The notes beneath the pieces are model-generated. The model made no database searches. It was not told where the DNA came from and was given only the letters and a program-made list of their open reading frames with translations. This document shows positions 14,250 through 26,590 of a stretch of 64,000 nt of DNA, piece after piece. Position numbers and translations under genes: made by a program. This DNA is from Carnegiea gigantea (taxonomy: Eukaryota > Streptophyta > Magnoliopsida > Caryophyllales > Cactaceae): positions 172,501-236,500 of the forward strand of contig JAKOGI010000567.1 of the NCBI GenBank assembly GCA_029747015.1. The letters are read 5' to 3'. Numbering within the stretch: the first letter of the stretch is position 1; each line of letters opens with the position of its first letter.

Positions 14250-16055
14250 ATGTCAGAGCCTGTGAACGACAATAAGAATAGCAAGGAAGATGAGTCCTAA
14301 GGTTCAAATAATTGGGTAAATAAGGACCCCTACCAGGACCCTAGTGGGGGCCCAACAGTGACCTTGGAAGTGTCTAGTAGTGTAGAGGACCCGAATTATT
14401 GGAAGAATTTAGTAATGCTGATGAAAAGGATTCCTCCTGCATCCCCTACACCCCCTGTAGCTCCAGAAAACTCTTCAAAGTCTGACAAACTAGGACACAA
14501 CCCTAAGGTTTATGATGGAAACCTTGACCTTATAAAGTTGGAGGACTAGATTAGGGGAATGGAAAGGATATTTACAGTAGTTGAAGTGCCTGAAGAGAAA
14601 AAAGTTAACATAGGAACTTTCTACTTGGCCGAAGAAGCAGACATTTGGCGGAGTACGGCGAAAGATAAGTTGCAGGGACCCGAACTTACTTTGGCCAAGT
14701 TTCTTCAGGAGCTTAGGGCTAAGTTCTATCCAATCATAGTTCAACGATAAAAGGAAAAAGAATTCATGGAATTAAAGATGAGTGGGAATATGATAGTAAT
14801 GCAATATGCCTGTAAGTTTATGGAGTTATCAAGGTTCGTTTTAGATTTTGTGGCAACTAAAAGGCTAAAAATGGGAAGGTTTGAGGAAGGTTTAGCCTTT
14901 TATATTAGGAATCAGTTGGCAGGTCAGCCAATTCAAACTTACCACGAGCTGTATGAAAGAGCAGCTGAGGTGGAGAGAGTGAAGGGCGAGTTAAGAGTTC
15001 TGGATCCAGGAAACCCGAAGAGGAAGTGGAATGATTACGATACGTCAAGCGAGGGTGTTGCCCCGAAGAAACCCGCAAATGGCCCTGACAAGAGCCGTCC
15101 AGCGGCATCGAAGGGGTCTTGTGCCAAATGTGGCCGGACAAACCATACAACAGCTGAGTGCCGCGTAGGCACTAACAAATGTATGTGGTGCGAAAGCCCA
15201 GAATATTTAATTATTAACTGCCCCAGAAGACAGAAGGCTGTGGAAAAGGGAGTTGCAAAGTCAGTACCACCCCCTCATCAAGGGAGCCTACCCTTGAAGC
15301 CCCCAACGGTTGGACGAGCCTATATAATGAGCGAAAAGGAAGTTACAGTTTTCGGTATGGTTGTCACTGGAACTCTCTTTTTAAATTCAAAACCATTTTG
15401 TTTTTTATTTGACTCGGGGGCAACTCATTCATTTATATCCACTTAAGTTGCATTACAATTGAATTTGAAACAAAATAAGGAGTGGGCGAATTATAGAATT
15501 AGTTTGCCAAATGGGCAAGTGATAGAATGTCTTGTCCTTTGCAAGCATGTTCCTATTGTAATAGCTGAGCATGAGTTCCCTGGGGACTTGATTCAATTTG
15601 ATATGTCAGAATTTGATATAATCTTGGGAATCGATTGGTTGACTATTTATGAGAAAAACATAGATTGTAAGGACCTTAAGGTCACTTTAAGGGACGCAGA
15701 AAGTCGGAAAGTATGTTTCTATGGGGAGAGATTTCAGAAAGAGTATTCTATGATTTCAATCATGAAGGCAAGCAAGAGGCTAAGACAAGGGTGCATAGGA
15801 TATTTGTGTTATGCCATTGAGGTTGAAGAAGAGGAGATAAAAATAAAAATTATTCCGGTAGCTTGTGAATTTCCTGATGTCTTCCCTGAGAAGTTACCGG
15901 GCCACCCTCCTAAAAGAGAGATTGACTTTGAGATTGAGTTAATTCCTGGTGCGCATCCCATTTCGAAAGCCCCATATAGGATGGCATCAACTGAACTCAA
16001 GGAGTTGAAAACCCAGTTGGACGAGTTATTGTATAGATTATCAAGAGTTAAATAA
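14250..16055 (+). pseudogene. Chromovirus gag and protease
   Basis: A single frame from ATG 14250 through gag into protease, interrupted by stops at 14298, 14547, 14748, 15444 and 16053. The retrotransposon gag core spans about 14580-15000 (GTFYLAEEADIWR, LRAKFYPI). A CCHC zinc knuckle CAKCGRTNHTTAEC lies near 15120-15161. A second knuckle, CMWCESPEYLIINC, has Tyr where His is expected, so zinc binding there is probably lost. The aspartic protease active site is intact as FDSGATHSF (about 15408-15434). The segment ends with the linker into RT ([13 protein letters not shown]). Gag would form the particle and bind RNA; protease would mature the polyprotein. Confidence 0.88.
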
Positions 16056-17886
16056 AATAACCATTAAGAATAAGTACCCCTTGCCTCGGATAGATGATCT
16101 GTTTGATCAGTTACAAGGAGTTGAGCTGGGGTATTTTCAAAGATTGACTTGAGGTATGACCATCACTAGCTTAGAATTAAGCTGGAGGATATTCCTAAAA
16201 CGGCCTTTAAGACTAGATATGGTCACTATGAGTTTACTGTGATACCTTTTGGGCTAACAAATGCTCCTGCTGCATTCATGGATCTCATGAATAGAGTTTT
16301 CAGACCTTATCTGGATAAGTTTGTGGTGGTTTTCATAGATGACATTATGATATACTCCAAGGACAAGGAGGAGCATGCGAATCATTTGAGGACTGTGTTG
16401 CAAACCTTGAGGGAACATCTGTTGTATGCCAAACTGAAAAAGTGTGAATTTTGGCTAACCGAAGTGACATTTTTAGGACATGTAGTTACTAAGGAAGGAA
16501 TCAAAGTTGATCCTCAGAAGATAAATGCGGTAGTTGAATGGGCCAGACCCACCAATGTGACAGAAGTAAGGAGTTTTCGAGGTTTAGTAGGATATTATAG
16601 AAGATTTGTGAAAGATTTCTCGAAGATCGCATCTCCACTCACTAACCTGCTAAAGAAAACCATTAAATTCAAGAGGTCAGACAAATGAAGAGGCATTTTA
16701 AGAACTAAAGAGATGCTTAACAATAGTGCATATCCTCACCTTACCTAAAGAAGGAAAAGAATACACTATTTATAGTGATGCTTCTAAGAACGGGCTAGGC
16801 TACGTCTTAATGCAAGAAGACAAGGTAGTAGCCTACACCTCCAGGTAGCTCAAGCCTTAGGAGAAGAACTATCCCACTCATGATTTAGAGTTAGCTGCAG
16901 TAGTTTTTGGTTTAAAGATCTAGCGACACTATCTGTATGGAGTGCCGTCCAAGATTTACACTAATCATCAAAGTCTAAAGTATATATTTACTCAGAAGGA
17001 GATCAACTTAAGACAATGATGATGGCTGGAGTTGCTAAAGGATTATGACTTGCAAATTCAATACCATCCTAGGAAGGCGAACGTAGTGGCATATACACTC
17101 AGTAAAAAGACCCAACATGGTTTAAATGCCATGATGCTTACTCAACCTGAAATTTCGAGGGACCTCGAAATCATGGGTATTGAGCTAGTGCAGCCGGGAT
17201 GCACAACTGGATTATTGACAGCACTAGAGGTGCAACCTTCCATAATTGAAGAAATTAAGGTAAGTGAAAAAGAGGACGCAAAGCTAGAAAGGATTAGGTG
17301 CAATTTTGTACAGGGGAAATCGCCTAGTTTTGTAATACATGAAGATGGAACCTTGAGGTTTCAAAACAAAATGTGTATGCCCAATAAAGAGGAGTTGAAG
17401 AGAAGAATTCTAGAGGAAGCCCATGACACTCGCTACTCAGTACACCCAGGAGGAACAAAAATGCAGAAGGATCTGAGATAATTTTTCTGGTGGGAAAACA
17501 TGAAAAGAGAGACTGCAGAGTATTCGATAAGTGTTTTACGTGTCAAAAGGTGAAAGTTGAACACCAGCGCCCTGTAGGCGAACTGAGACCTTTAGAAATT
17601 CCTACCTAGAAATGGGATTCAATGTCGATGGATTTCATTATGGGATTGCCCCTCTCTGCTTCAAGGAAGAATGCTATTTGGGTCATTGTAGACAGACTTA
17701 CTAAATCTGTGCATTTTATACCCATTCATGACACTTGGAATGTAGAGAGGCTAGCACAACTATATGTCAAAGAAATTGTTCAACTGCGCGACATACCAAA
17801 GGATATAGTGTCGGCTCGAGACTAAAGGTTCTAGGGTCGATTTTGGAAAGCCCTGCAAAAAGCTTTTGGCACTAAGTTGAATTTTA
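16056..17886 (+). pseudogene. Chromovirus RT, RNase H and integrase N-terminal half
   Basis: After a frameshift near 16056, [12 protein letters not shown] opens the RT. A second shift near 16130 is followed by [25 protein letters not shown] and the catalytic FIDDIMIYS (about 16332-16358). RNase H follows with stops (YTIYSDASKNGLGY near 16767, LELAAVVFGL near 16888). Integrase has its CFTCQ zinc pair near 17531, MDFIMGLPL with the first catalytic Asp at 17630, and SARD where SDRD is expected near 17814, so the second catalytic Asp appears to be Ala. The frame is broken at 17823 and then by the MITE at 17887. Confidence 0.88.
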
Positions 17887-18283
17887 GGCCCTGTTTGGCA
17901 AAATTAGTGGTCCAAGTAGCGGATAGTATTTCTAATTTAGCTGTTAGGGGATAGCTGTTTAGATGAGCAGTTGAAATAAATGTATTTGGTAAATTTAGCT
18001 GTTAGGTTAGCTGATTAATATAAATTGACATGAAAGCATATAGATAATTTCTAAAGATAAAATTTTCAAAGGATAGTTATTGGAAAAAAAAAAAATGAAA
18101 TGCTACTTTTGAATGCAAAACGTTAATACTATTAGCTTTTCAGAAACGCTGCTTAAAACGCTAAACGCTACTTGAAATACTAGTTAAAATACTATATTAT
18201 CGAACACTAAAAATTATCTGATGACTGTATTGGCTTAGTCAAAACACCAAACACTATCCAAAACGTTGTTGCTGAACACAACC
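17887..18283. mobile_element. Tourist-like (PIF/Harbinger) MITE in integrase
   Basis: 397-bp AT-rich insert with a 3-bp duplication TTA on both sides (17884-17886, 18284-18286). Ends GGCCCTGTTTGGCAA and, on the other strand, GGTTGTGTTCAGCAA match at 10 of 15 positions. TTA duplication and GG..TGTTTGG-type ends are hallmarks of Tourist MITEs. Removing it with one TTA rejoins integrase codons (LNF / SSYHPKTDGQTERVNQ) in frame. No coding capacity. Confidence 0.82.
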
Positions 18284-19134
18284 TTAGTAGTTCATACCAC
18301 CCTAAGACTGATGGACAAACTGAGAGGGTGAATCAAATCCTAGAGGATATGCTTAGGGCATGTGTACTTGACTTCCAAGGAAAGTGGAAAGACTATCTAC
18401 CATTGGTGGAGTTCTCCTACAATAACAACTATCAATCCACCATTAAGATGGCCCCTTTTGAAGCACTATATGGGAGAAAGTGTAGAACTCCGTTATATTG
18501 GAGTGAGTTTGATGAGGCATTGACCTTAGGGCCTGAGTTGATTCAAGAAACCACTGATATGATAAGAAAAATTTAGGAACATATCATAGCAGCCCAAAGC
18601 AAACAGAACAGTTATGCATACAGAAGGAGAAGACCATTAGCATTTCAAGTGGGAGATAAGGTGTTTTTAAAAGTGTCCCAAGTTAGAGGAGTCAGGAGAT
18701 TCAACCTCAGGGGCAAACTAAGCCCTAGGTATATCAGGCCTTATAAAATTATGGAGAAATTAAATCCAGTGGCTTATAGATTGGAGCTACCAACAGAACT
18801 TGAGCATGTACATAATGTTTTTCACATTTCACAGCTCCAAAAATATGTTCTAGATCCAAATCATATCATCATAACAGAGCCAGTAGAAGTTGCTAAAAAC
18901 CTAATCTATGAGGAGCATCCTGTACAAATATTAGACTACAGGGTTAAACAACTTCGAAACAAAAGCATTCCTCTGGTTAAAGTTCTGTTGGCTAACCATA
19001 ACTCTTCTAAGGCTACATGGGAAACTAAGGAGGACATGAGAAGTAAGTATCCATATCTATTTGAGGTACGGACATTGTTTCCTCAAACTGCAACTTTCGA
19101 GGACGAAACTTATTTTAAGGGGGGAAGGCTGTAA
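18284..19134 (+). pseudogene. Chromovirus integrase C-terminal half and chromodomain
   Basis: Starts with SSYHPKTDGQTERVNQ, including the third catalytic residue (Glu in TERV), then FSYNNNYQSTIKMAPFEALY and a stop at 18574. The GPY-type module follows (GKLSPRYIRPYKI, HNVFHISQL), then the chromodomain (about 18920-19060: ILDYRVKQLRNKSIPLVKV, ATWETKEDM). It ends FKGGRL with TAA at 19132-19134, inside the first bases of the 3' LTR. In this family chromodomains direct integration toward marked chromatin. Confidence 0.9.
19117..19129 (+). other. Polypurine tract
   Basis: AAGGGGGGAAGGC directly before the 3' LTR TG. This is the second-strand primer site, and it also encodes the last polyprotein residues. 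Confidence 0.9.
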
Positions 19135-19623
19135 CGCTCCAAATCTAAATTTCTCGTTAACTATTACAAACCACCCTAATCGCAAATTAATTAAGTTGAG
19201 TGCTGCATTTCAATTTTGCATTTCAAGTTCTCATTTCAATTTATCATTTTATGTGTATATACATGTTTATGCGTCCTAGGTTGAAACGATGACGTGGTCT
19301 CGAAATGAGCCTTGTGATGCTCGTTAAGTAATTCCTTCAAGTTTTAATAAATATTTGAATGCTCACATAGTAATATCCATAAATAAATAAATAAATTAAA
19401 TAAAGGAGCCTAATTGTTAAAGGACTAATTTGTGAAGTAATAATAATAATAAGAATAGATGATCAAAAATAGTAATAAGGTAATAATAATAAGAATAAAA
19501 AGGGAATGACATATTAATAATAATAATAATAAAAAGGGAATGACAATGTCCTTCCCTAAATTTATATCTCAAGGATGTAAATTCAAATTTATTAACTCTA
19601 GCTAGATTATTACTTCAGCTAGC

Positions 19624-19681
<58 letters not shown>

Positions 19682-22600
19682 TATATATAATTATATCTGA
19701 AATTATATACATATGAATGTAATGAATAAAATAAAAATAAAAGAAGTTCGATAAACACAAAGAATAATCTAGACAAGGGGTATGTGTCAAGAAATAGAAT
19801 GAAGAAAAAAAGAAGAAAAAAGAAGAAAAAAAGAGTAATTAAAGATAATCCAAGCTAGGTAAATTCATTATACTAAAATAAGCCAAATACAATTAATTAC
19901 CCGAAACACATTCCCCCCTGCGCTGCCCGTCGTTTCCCCCTTCTCTGCCTCCCCTGTTTTCGTTGGCACCCTGCCACGCCACCAACGCGTCGGCCACCCC
20001 CAGCCACCGAATGCCGGCTGCTAGACACCGTCCACACTGCCGCCGCCTGTCACCGCCCAGTGCCGCCGTCCTGCTCCCCCTTTGAACGTGTTCAAGAGAT
20101 TGAGAGGTGAAACCCTAACTATGCTTCAATCCAATTTTTGATCCTTTATGCTAGAATTTTGATATTAAATGGGGTAATTATCATTGATATGTGTTTATTT
20201 GTAAATTTCTTGTAATACTTTGGATGGTTGGGTTGCTTGTTGGAAGGAATTGGGAAGAAGAGTAATGAGTGAGGGTTTGGATGTTATGGTTGAATTTTAG
20301 TTTGAATTGGTGATATTTAGATTAGGTTCATGAATAATTAGAGGGAATTTATAGATTATATACGTGGGAGATGTGTGTTGTGTTTTTAATCATGAGTTGG
20401 TGATTAGGGTTTAGCTTAGAATGGAGGTTAAGTTTGTTATGTTGATTTAGTAGAGTTTAAGGGGATGCTAATGCATATACGAGTGAGATTAAAGCAAATA
20501 TGTTGGATGAGTGAGATGTGATTATGAGATTGAAGATGTTTAAATGAGGTAGTGGGTGATTAAATAGTGAGGTATGTATAAAAACACATAAGATTAGTAC
20601 GTGTGCTAAATTGTCATAATAATTTGATTGTTTAGTGATTGGGGTATGTATGGTGATTAGGTGAATTATAATGAAACTTCGAATAAAATGAATGAAAGTT
20701 TGATGTGAGCAGGTTTAATAATGTTTAGTAGTGTTTAGTAGTGATGGGTGGGTGATTAAGGATTAGATGTTGGATGAGGTTGAATACTAATTAGGATGTT
20801 TAGTAGCGTTTAAACAAGTCTTGATGATAATTGAACGGAAATAAGGAAAAATAAGCATGTATGTTATGCTATTGTATAAGTTATGGGAAAGTTTATTTTC
20901 CAAGTGAGGGTAATGGAAAGGGAAGGAAGGGAGTGATAGTAGCTTTAAATGTTGGAAAGTCATGAACTAAGTAAGAAGCTTGGTGAGATTCTAAGTTTCG
21001 ATTACTAAAAGAAAAGGGAAATGAATGAGTAATTGTGCATTCGAAGCTACTAAGGAATATGCCTTTATAATTTGATTTCACTAATAAGTAGAGTTGTTCA
21101 TTGGCCCAAGACCGGACCGGACCGGATCGGCTGGACCGAGGACCTAAAAAAGGCTTAGATGGGGACCGAGGATTGGACCGATCGGGACTCGGTCCGGACC
21201 GGACCGGACCGGTCACAACCCGGACCGGACGCATCCTGGCAGTGGCAGCCATTAACAATACAACTTCAAATTCTTATAAACAGAGATCAGATATTGGACA
21301 TATATTTGTTGAGATCTTATGTGATTCACAGATTTACAATACAACCCAAGTTCAACCCAAATTCTTACAAACTATACAAGTTCAACAAGCCAGAAAAGCA
21401 AGTTCAACCCAGAAAAAATTCACACCTAACCCTAACACTGCAATAAAAAAATTCATAAAAAAATTCGAAGCTTGGAATCAGAGATCAGATCACGAACACC
21501 ATTGAACCTCCCCAAGATCAAATGACATTTCTTATGAACAGAAAGATTTATAGGTCGAAGCCCATGGAATCTGTCAACAATTTGAGAGCCGAGAGAACAA
21601 GGAGACGGGAGCAGAGCACGAGGAGAGGAGAAAATCAAATCAAAACCGAAAAATCAAAAATAATTGAATCAACAAATTAAATCGGTAAATCCACCACACA
21701 TACCTGAGAGAGAGAGGCAGCCGACGACAAGGAGGGCTGGGCTGAGGGCCGACGACAGGCAGAGAGCGAGAGACGACACAACGGAGAGGGCTAACTGCCG
21801 ACTGCTGAGGGCAGAGTGGAGGCTGAGGGAGCCGGCCACTAGCGCCGGCTGACGGCAGAGAGCAAAAAGTCGAAGACAGCCAAAGACTGAGAGTAAGAGC
21901 CTCAGAAGCAGCGACCAAGCAAAGACCTCAGACCAGAGACGAGAGGAGAGGAGAGGAGAGCAGAGAGCGAGAACGAGAGGCAGAGATCGAGAGAGAGAGG
22001 CATAGATGGGAAGAAGACTGAGAAGAGTCGAGAGAGTAGAAGACCGAAAATCACCCAAAACGGAAAACCACCCTCGCGAGGCTTGGCATATTAATGTGAA
22101 AATCACCCCCCCAAAAAAAAACCTAACTCTAATTTGGTCTGGTCCGGTCTAAAGGCCGGTCCACTCGATCCAGGACCGGACTGAACTGAAGACCGAAATT
22201 GGAAAAGGACAGGACCAAGGACCGGACCGAATGGCCTCGATCCGGTCTGGTTCGATCCTGGACCGAATAATGAACAACCCTACTAATAAGCAATGTTATG
22301 ATTATAACTCGACTTGAAAGTGAGCCCAGATTCATAAAGTTTGAGTTGCCTTAAAATATATCGCAAACAATCAATCATTAAAGAAAGGGATGATAGCCAT
22401 AATAATAATAATAACGATGATAATAATAGTAACAACGATAATGATAATATTAACAATGTTAATGATTAAAGGCATCGTAACAACAACTTCAAAATAAATC
22501 ATACTCTCATGTTATTATTATACACGTTAAAAGGTCATTAGCCATGGGAGGAAGGAGAACAAAAACAAGATAAAATGGAATCCAATTGAATTAAGAATAA

Positions 22601-23620
22601 TGGCTACATGCATAATAAAAGAGAATTCAAGAGGATTTAAATCATGTAATAAACCAAGAAATTTAATAAAGTTTCCTTAATCTTTCACTAATCAAGGAAA
22701 AATTGCGTATTTGGAGCAGAAGTGAGGCTATGTCGGTCGCTTCAAGCTGCCAGCAAATAATTTTCAGTGAGAGAGAGAGATTTTCAAAGACCAGGTATGT
22801 ACATTACCTGTGCTCTTCAAAAACTCACATGTTTTCTCAAACTATGCAAAATCAATATGATAATCATATAATGAATCAATTTATGCAATGTTTTGTCACA
22901 CAATCAAGTTGCCCCACTAATTATCAATCATCAGAGCTTATGGCCCTCAATTTACCCGCGCAGCTGCAACTCAGACTCTCTGATCGGCCTGGAATGTATG
23001 CACCTATCTCAAGATCGCTACAGACGTCAACAGGGGTGCACTTTCAGATAATAACTAGTAAATCAATTTTAATTATACATTCTCCCTCTTCTATTTACAA
23101 AATAAAATGTTTTGAAATGCGGGCGCCCAACTAATTTAACTCAAAGCTTATTTTACTGCATAGAAATGTGCGTTCTGAGCTTCGGCTCATATTTTGAATG
23201 TTTTTGTGTTTTCTGTTTTTGGTAAGGACTCAGTGAACAGTCCTCCGGGCAAGCCAGAGAATAGCAAGAAGTAAAATAAAGTTCTAATTCTTTTTGGTGG
23301 GATTGTGCTAGCCAAGAGCTCACAGTAATTCATAGGTCAGCGCCTTAAGTATCTAAGGGTTGTGTATTCTTTTGGAACAATGCAAATTACTAGTAAACTG
23401 TAATCATATATTGAGTGCAGGTGCATTACTACTTCCATAAATGGTTTAATGGGCGTTGGGCTATTAAATTTGCAACAAATTGATAGCCGTGGTTTCAGTT
23501 ATCCTTGTTCCATTATGGAACGACGGTAATACCTCCAACCAAAAGATCTTCCACTGCTAATCACTAATGCAGGAGTAATTAGGTTAGACTAATTAGGCAT
23601 TAGAAATTGGGGGCGTTACA
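19130..23620 (+). repeat. 3' LTR of chromovirus, with hAT insertion
   Basis: 4491 bp including the 1194-bp hAT element and its 8-bp duplication; about 3.29 kb without them. TGTAACGC ... GGGCGTTACA. Pairs with 9579-12927. Retains 68 bp (20981-21048) missing from the 5' LTR and lacks about 50 bp near 20540. ATGAT follows at 23621-23625. Confidence 0.92.
21089..22282. mobile_element. Non-autonomous hAT element
   Basis: 1194 bp with terminal inverted repeats TAGAGTTGTTCATT and TAGGGTTGTTCATT (13 of 14 match) and an exact 8-bp duplication CTAATAAG (21081-21088, 22283-22290). Both ends carry many subterminal GACCGGACC-type repeats in inverted arrangement (21108-21230 and 22135-22265), typical of transposase-binding regions. 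The interior is AG-rich, with reading frames on both strands but no hAT transposase motif, so it would need a transposase in trans. Absent from the 5' LTR, so it came after the chromovirus. Confidence 0.93.
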
Positions 23621-23625
23621 ATGAT

Positions 23626-24178
23626 GTTTTTATTTTTTTGTGATGTGGTGTGATAAGAATTTTTTTATTTGAAAATTAAGTAAATCATGTTAAATAATTT
23701 AAAATTTTATAATAGGGTGACTACTTTAAACTTATAATAGGTTGCTCATTACTGAAGATTCATAACTCACCAGTTTCATTTGTTAGCTCACTATATTATA
23801 CAAAACTATTTTCATCTTTTTGATGATTTAACATTATAAAAGTATAGCATTCTATGACAATAACATTTTGTGCACTTTAATATTTGAGTTAACATTATAA
23901 AAAAAATATCATACTAGTTTGATTTTGCATTCATTTCTGGAATTAACTATAGTAAAAGATATAGCTCATTGGGTCTGGTTGTTAGCTCACTGGTTTTGTC
24001 TGCTAGCTCACTAGTTTGTCTGCTAGCTCACTAGAATTAAGCATAGTAAAAGGTATAAAATATCCAATAGTAAATGCTGTATACTAGTACTTCACCATGA
24101 TTAAGGGTAAGCATACTATTGAGAGTATTGGGTACATAAGTTCCTAAAGTTAGTCTAACTTAAAGCAAGGTTCATTAC
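23626..24178 (+). repeat. AT-rich MULE interior with GCTCACTAAA cluster
   Basis: Right-hand continuation of the DNA split by the chromovirus, between the two convergent genes. GCTCACT copies (GTTAGCTCACTGG, CTGCTAGCTCACTAG and similar) lie at 23744-24045, downstream of the Ulp1 gene stop. No coding sequence seen. Confidence 0.75.
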
Positions 24179-24663
24179 TCATGCTGTTGGCACTTGAGGC
24201 TGGCCTGATTTTGCCTTCATTTCTGCTTGTTGTTTATTATGAAACTCCTTTGCGAGCCTCTTTACTCTACTCCTGTATATATTTTTTCATGATTGATGAT
24301 CTCATAGCAGTACCGTGCTTGTATTACATCAAACAGATTTTTGTCCTGCAAACAAAACAAAAAAAGCAAACATATCATTAATAGGTGTTGTACTTATTTT
24401 AAGATATGTTTACAGAGCAAATATTTTTTTGGTAGGCTTACTTTATTTTTCTTAAAACCACAATCCCATTTATTTGCTTGGTCAAAGTAAGACTCCATGT
24501 GCTTCATACAGAATATTCCACAATCTGTGACATTATCTGTTGTTCTCCATGTCATTCTCATTCACACTGGTTTCATCTTCTTCACAATTCCATGTTTAGG
24601 GTGGCCAACACTGTCCTGAAGAGATCTCCCAAAAGCTCTTGCCTGTGTACAACCAATAATTTT

Positions 24664-24780
24664 GTTCAGCTCACTAGAATTGTTGAATAGCTCACCAAAT
24701 ATGTGTCTTAGCTCACCAGATATGAGCTAACCAAATATGTGTCTTAGCTCACCAAAAATGTCAGCTCACTATATAGGTGT
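24664..24780 (+). repeat. GCTCACTAAA cluster in Ulp1 catalytic-region intron
   Basis: Four or more GCTCAC(C/T)A copies inside the intron between the His-containing exon (donor near 24829) and the Cys-containing exon (acceptor near 24647). On the gene's sense strand they read TAGTGAGC. Confidence 0.85.
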
Positions 24781-25724
24781 ATTTATTTATTGTAAATTAA
24801 ATGAATCAGTAAGCATTTGAACATACCACAAATATATGCATTTCTCCATATGTGATTTTGTATGGAGCAGTTATGTGCATGTTGTTCATAATGTCATGCC
24901 TTTCCTCCTTTAAATGAAAGCAGAAGATGAAGAAGTACTTCTTGTGATATACCAGGAAGAACACCTTCAAATTAGAAGATGAATAATATTAGACAATGTG
25001 GTGGTATAATATACAATGAAAACGTATTAGATTAATGCCTACCAGTTGCAATTGTTTTACTGATATCCATTTGTTAGATCTCTAGAATTCTCTGTCAAGC
25101 ATTGTTTTAAAATCAATGTACCTTGCCCCTTCTGATTCACTTTATTTATCAAGGGATCTAAGGTTGACTGCATTTTTTTAGTAGTATCATTAGGTGTTTG
25201 ATCATTTGTATTTGTGGAAGAAAAAAAGTTTGTATTTACCATTGCATCAACTGGTGCAAAAAATCTTCTTGGAGAGCCTTCATTTCTTTTTCTCTCCAAG
25301 TTGTTGAGGATAACAGCCTAGACATTATTCACATGTGCATCAATGTATTCCCTCGGACGCATGGTTGACATGCGGTACCGATTTGCAAAATGTGTTTCGA
25401 TACCAAATAATTTTTCACTGATTTAGTAAGAAAAGGAAAAAAAAACTGTAAGTATATATTCATGCTTGTAAGTGTTTTTTGTGTGGTTGTTTTGTGCTTA
25501 CTTTGAATTAAGGTCCTCTGATAGATGGAATACATAATTAGCAACGGTCTTCTTTTGGGCTAATAATTCCCCTGTAATCTTTGTTATTCTCTACACAAAA
25601 GGAGAACAGAAGGGTTCTGTCATTGACCCGTTCTCTCTCCTCCATTGATGTCTTGCCTTCTTAGTGTGCTTTTCTTCTGCAAAAGATTATATTGATGATA
25701 ATATAGCTTGCTTAATATATAACA

Positions 25725-26115
25725 TTAGTGAGTGCTCACTAAAATTGATGTTCTGCTCACTAAAATATATGTTTTGCTCACTAAATAGAGATTGTGGCTT
25801 ACCACTCACTAAACTATATGTTCTGCTCACTAACATATATGTTCTGCTCTCACTAACATATACGTTATGCTCACCAAGTTATACTTTTTGCTCACTAAAA
25901 TTAACTTCTGCTGACTGACAACGGACACCAGCTCACTAAAAAAGAAAAAAGTTCACTACTAACAAAGTTCTCTTTGCTTGTTTCTAGAGTCATCTAAAAG
26001 TGATGTGTACTTGCAAGATGTGTCATTCTAGCTCACTGTAACATAAATTGTCATTTATCAACAACTTGCCTATAACTCACTAAAAAGTATGTTCTGCTCA
26101 CTAAAAGTGACAATC
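25725..26115 (+). repeat. GCTCACTAAA cluster, Ulp1 intron
   Basis: At least ten copies, many at a 21-bp step (TGCTCACTAAAATATATGTTT type), between the Pro-rich linker exon and the RYRMSTMRP exon. Confidence 0.9.
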
Positions 26116-26269
26116 TAGCTTTATGTGTTTTTTTTTTTTTTTTTTGGGGGGTCATCTTCTCTACCAGGAGATCTTTGCTTTGGTTGTTCTTCTTCACTTA
26201 TTTTTTATCTTTCTTGTTGCTCTGTTTGTGTTTCTGGAATTGGTGGTGGTGGTGGTGTTTCAGATGATT

Positions 26270-26590
26270 TATGTGATCGTTGTGTCTCAAGAGTCTGTGA
26301 TGGGTGCTGTGGTGGGGAAGGTGGTGGTGTCTAAAGTGTTTTTTTAAGTAGGGAGCGTGGTGGTGTCTGATGTGTCTATGTAGGGGGTAGGGTGGTGGTG
26401 TCTGATGTGTTTTTGCAAGGGGCAGGGTAGTGGTGTCTGATGTGTCTCTATAGGGGGAGAATGGTGGTACCTGATCTATTTTTATAGGAGAGAGGGTGGT
26501 GGTGTCTGATATGTTTTTGCAGGGGGGAGGGTGGTGGTGCTTAATCTATTTTTGCAGGGGGGAGGGTGGTGGTGTCTGAAGTGGTGTTGG
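26270..26590 (-). repeat. 35-36-bp Pro-rich coding minisatellite
   Basis: Seven imperfect units (GGGTGGTGGTGTCTGATGTG core on +). On - they encode Pro/Thr-rich sequence such as TPPPSPCKNISD and lie within otherwise readable Ulp1 linker coding sequence (PFNQKDEWWNRADVLEAITE upstream, TPPPPPIPETQTEQQER downstream). Units of 35 rather than 36 bp shift the frame. Confidence 0.8.

Noticed and set aside
21640..22106. Minus-strand Leu/Ser-rich frames in the hAT element
   Set aside because: Arise from AG-rich low-complexity DNA; no hAT transposase or dimerisation motif.
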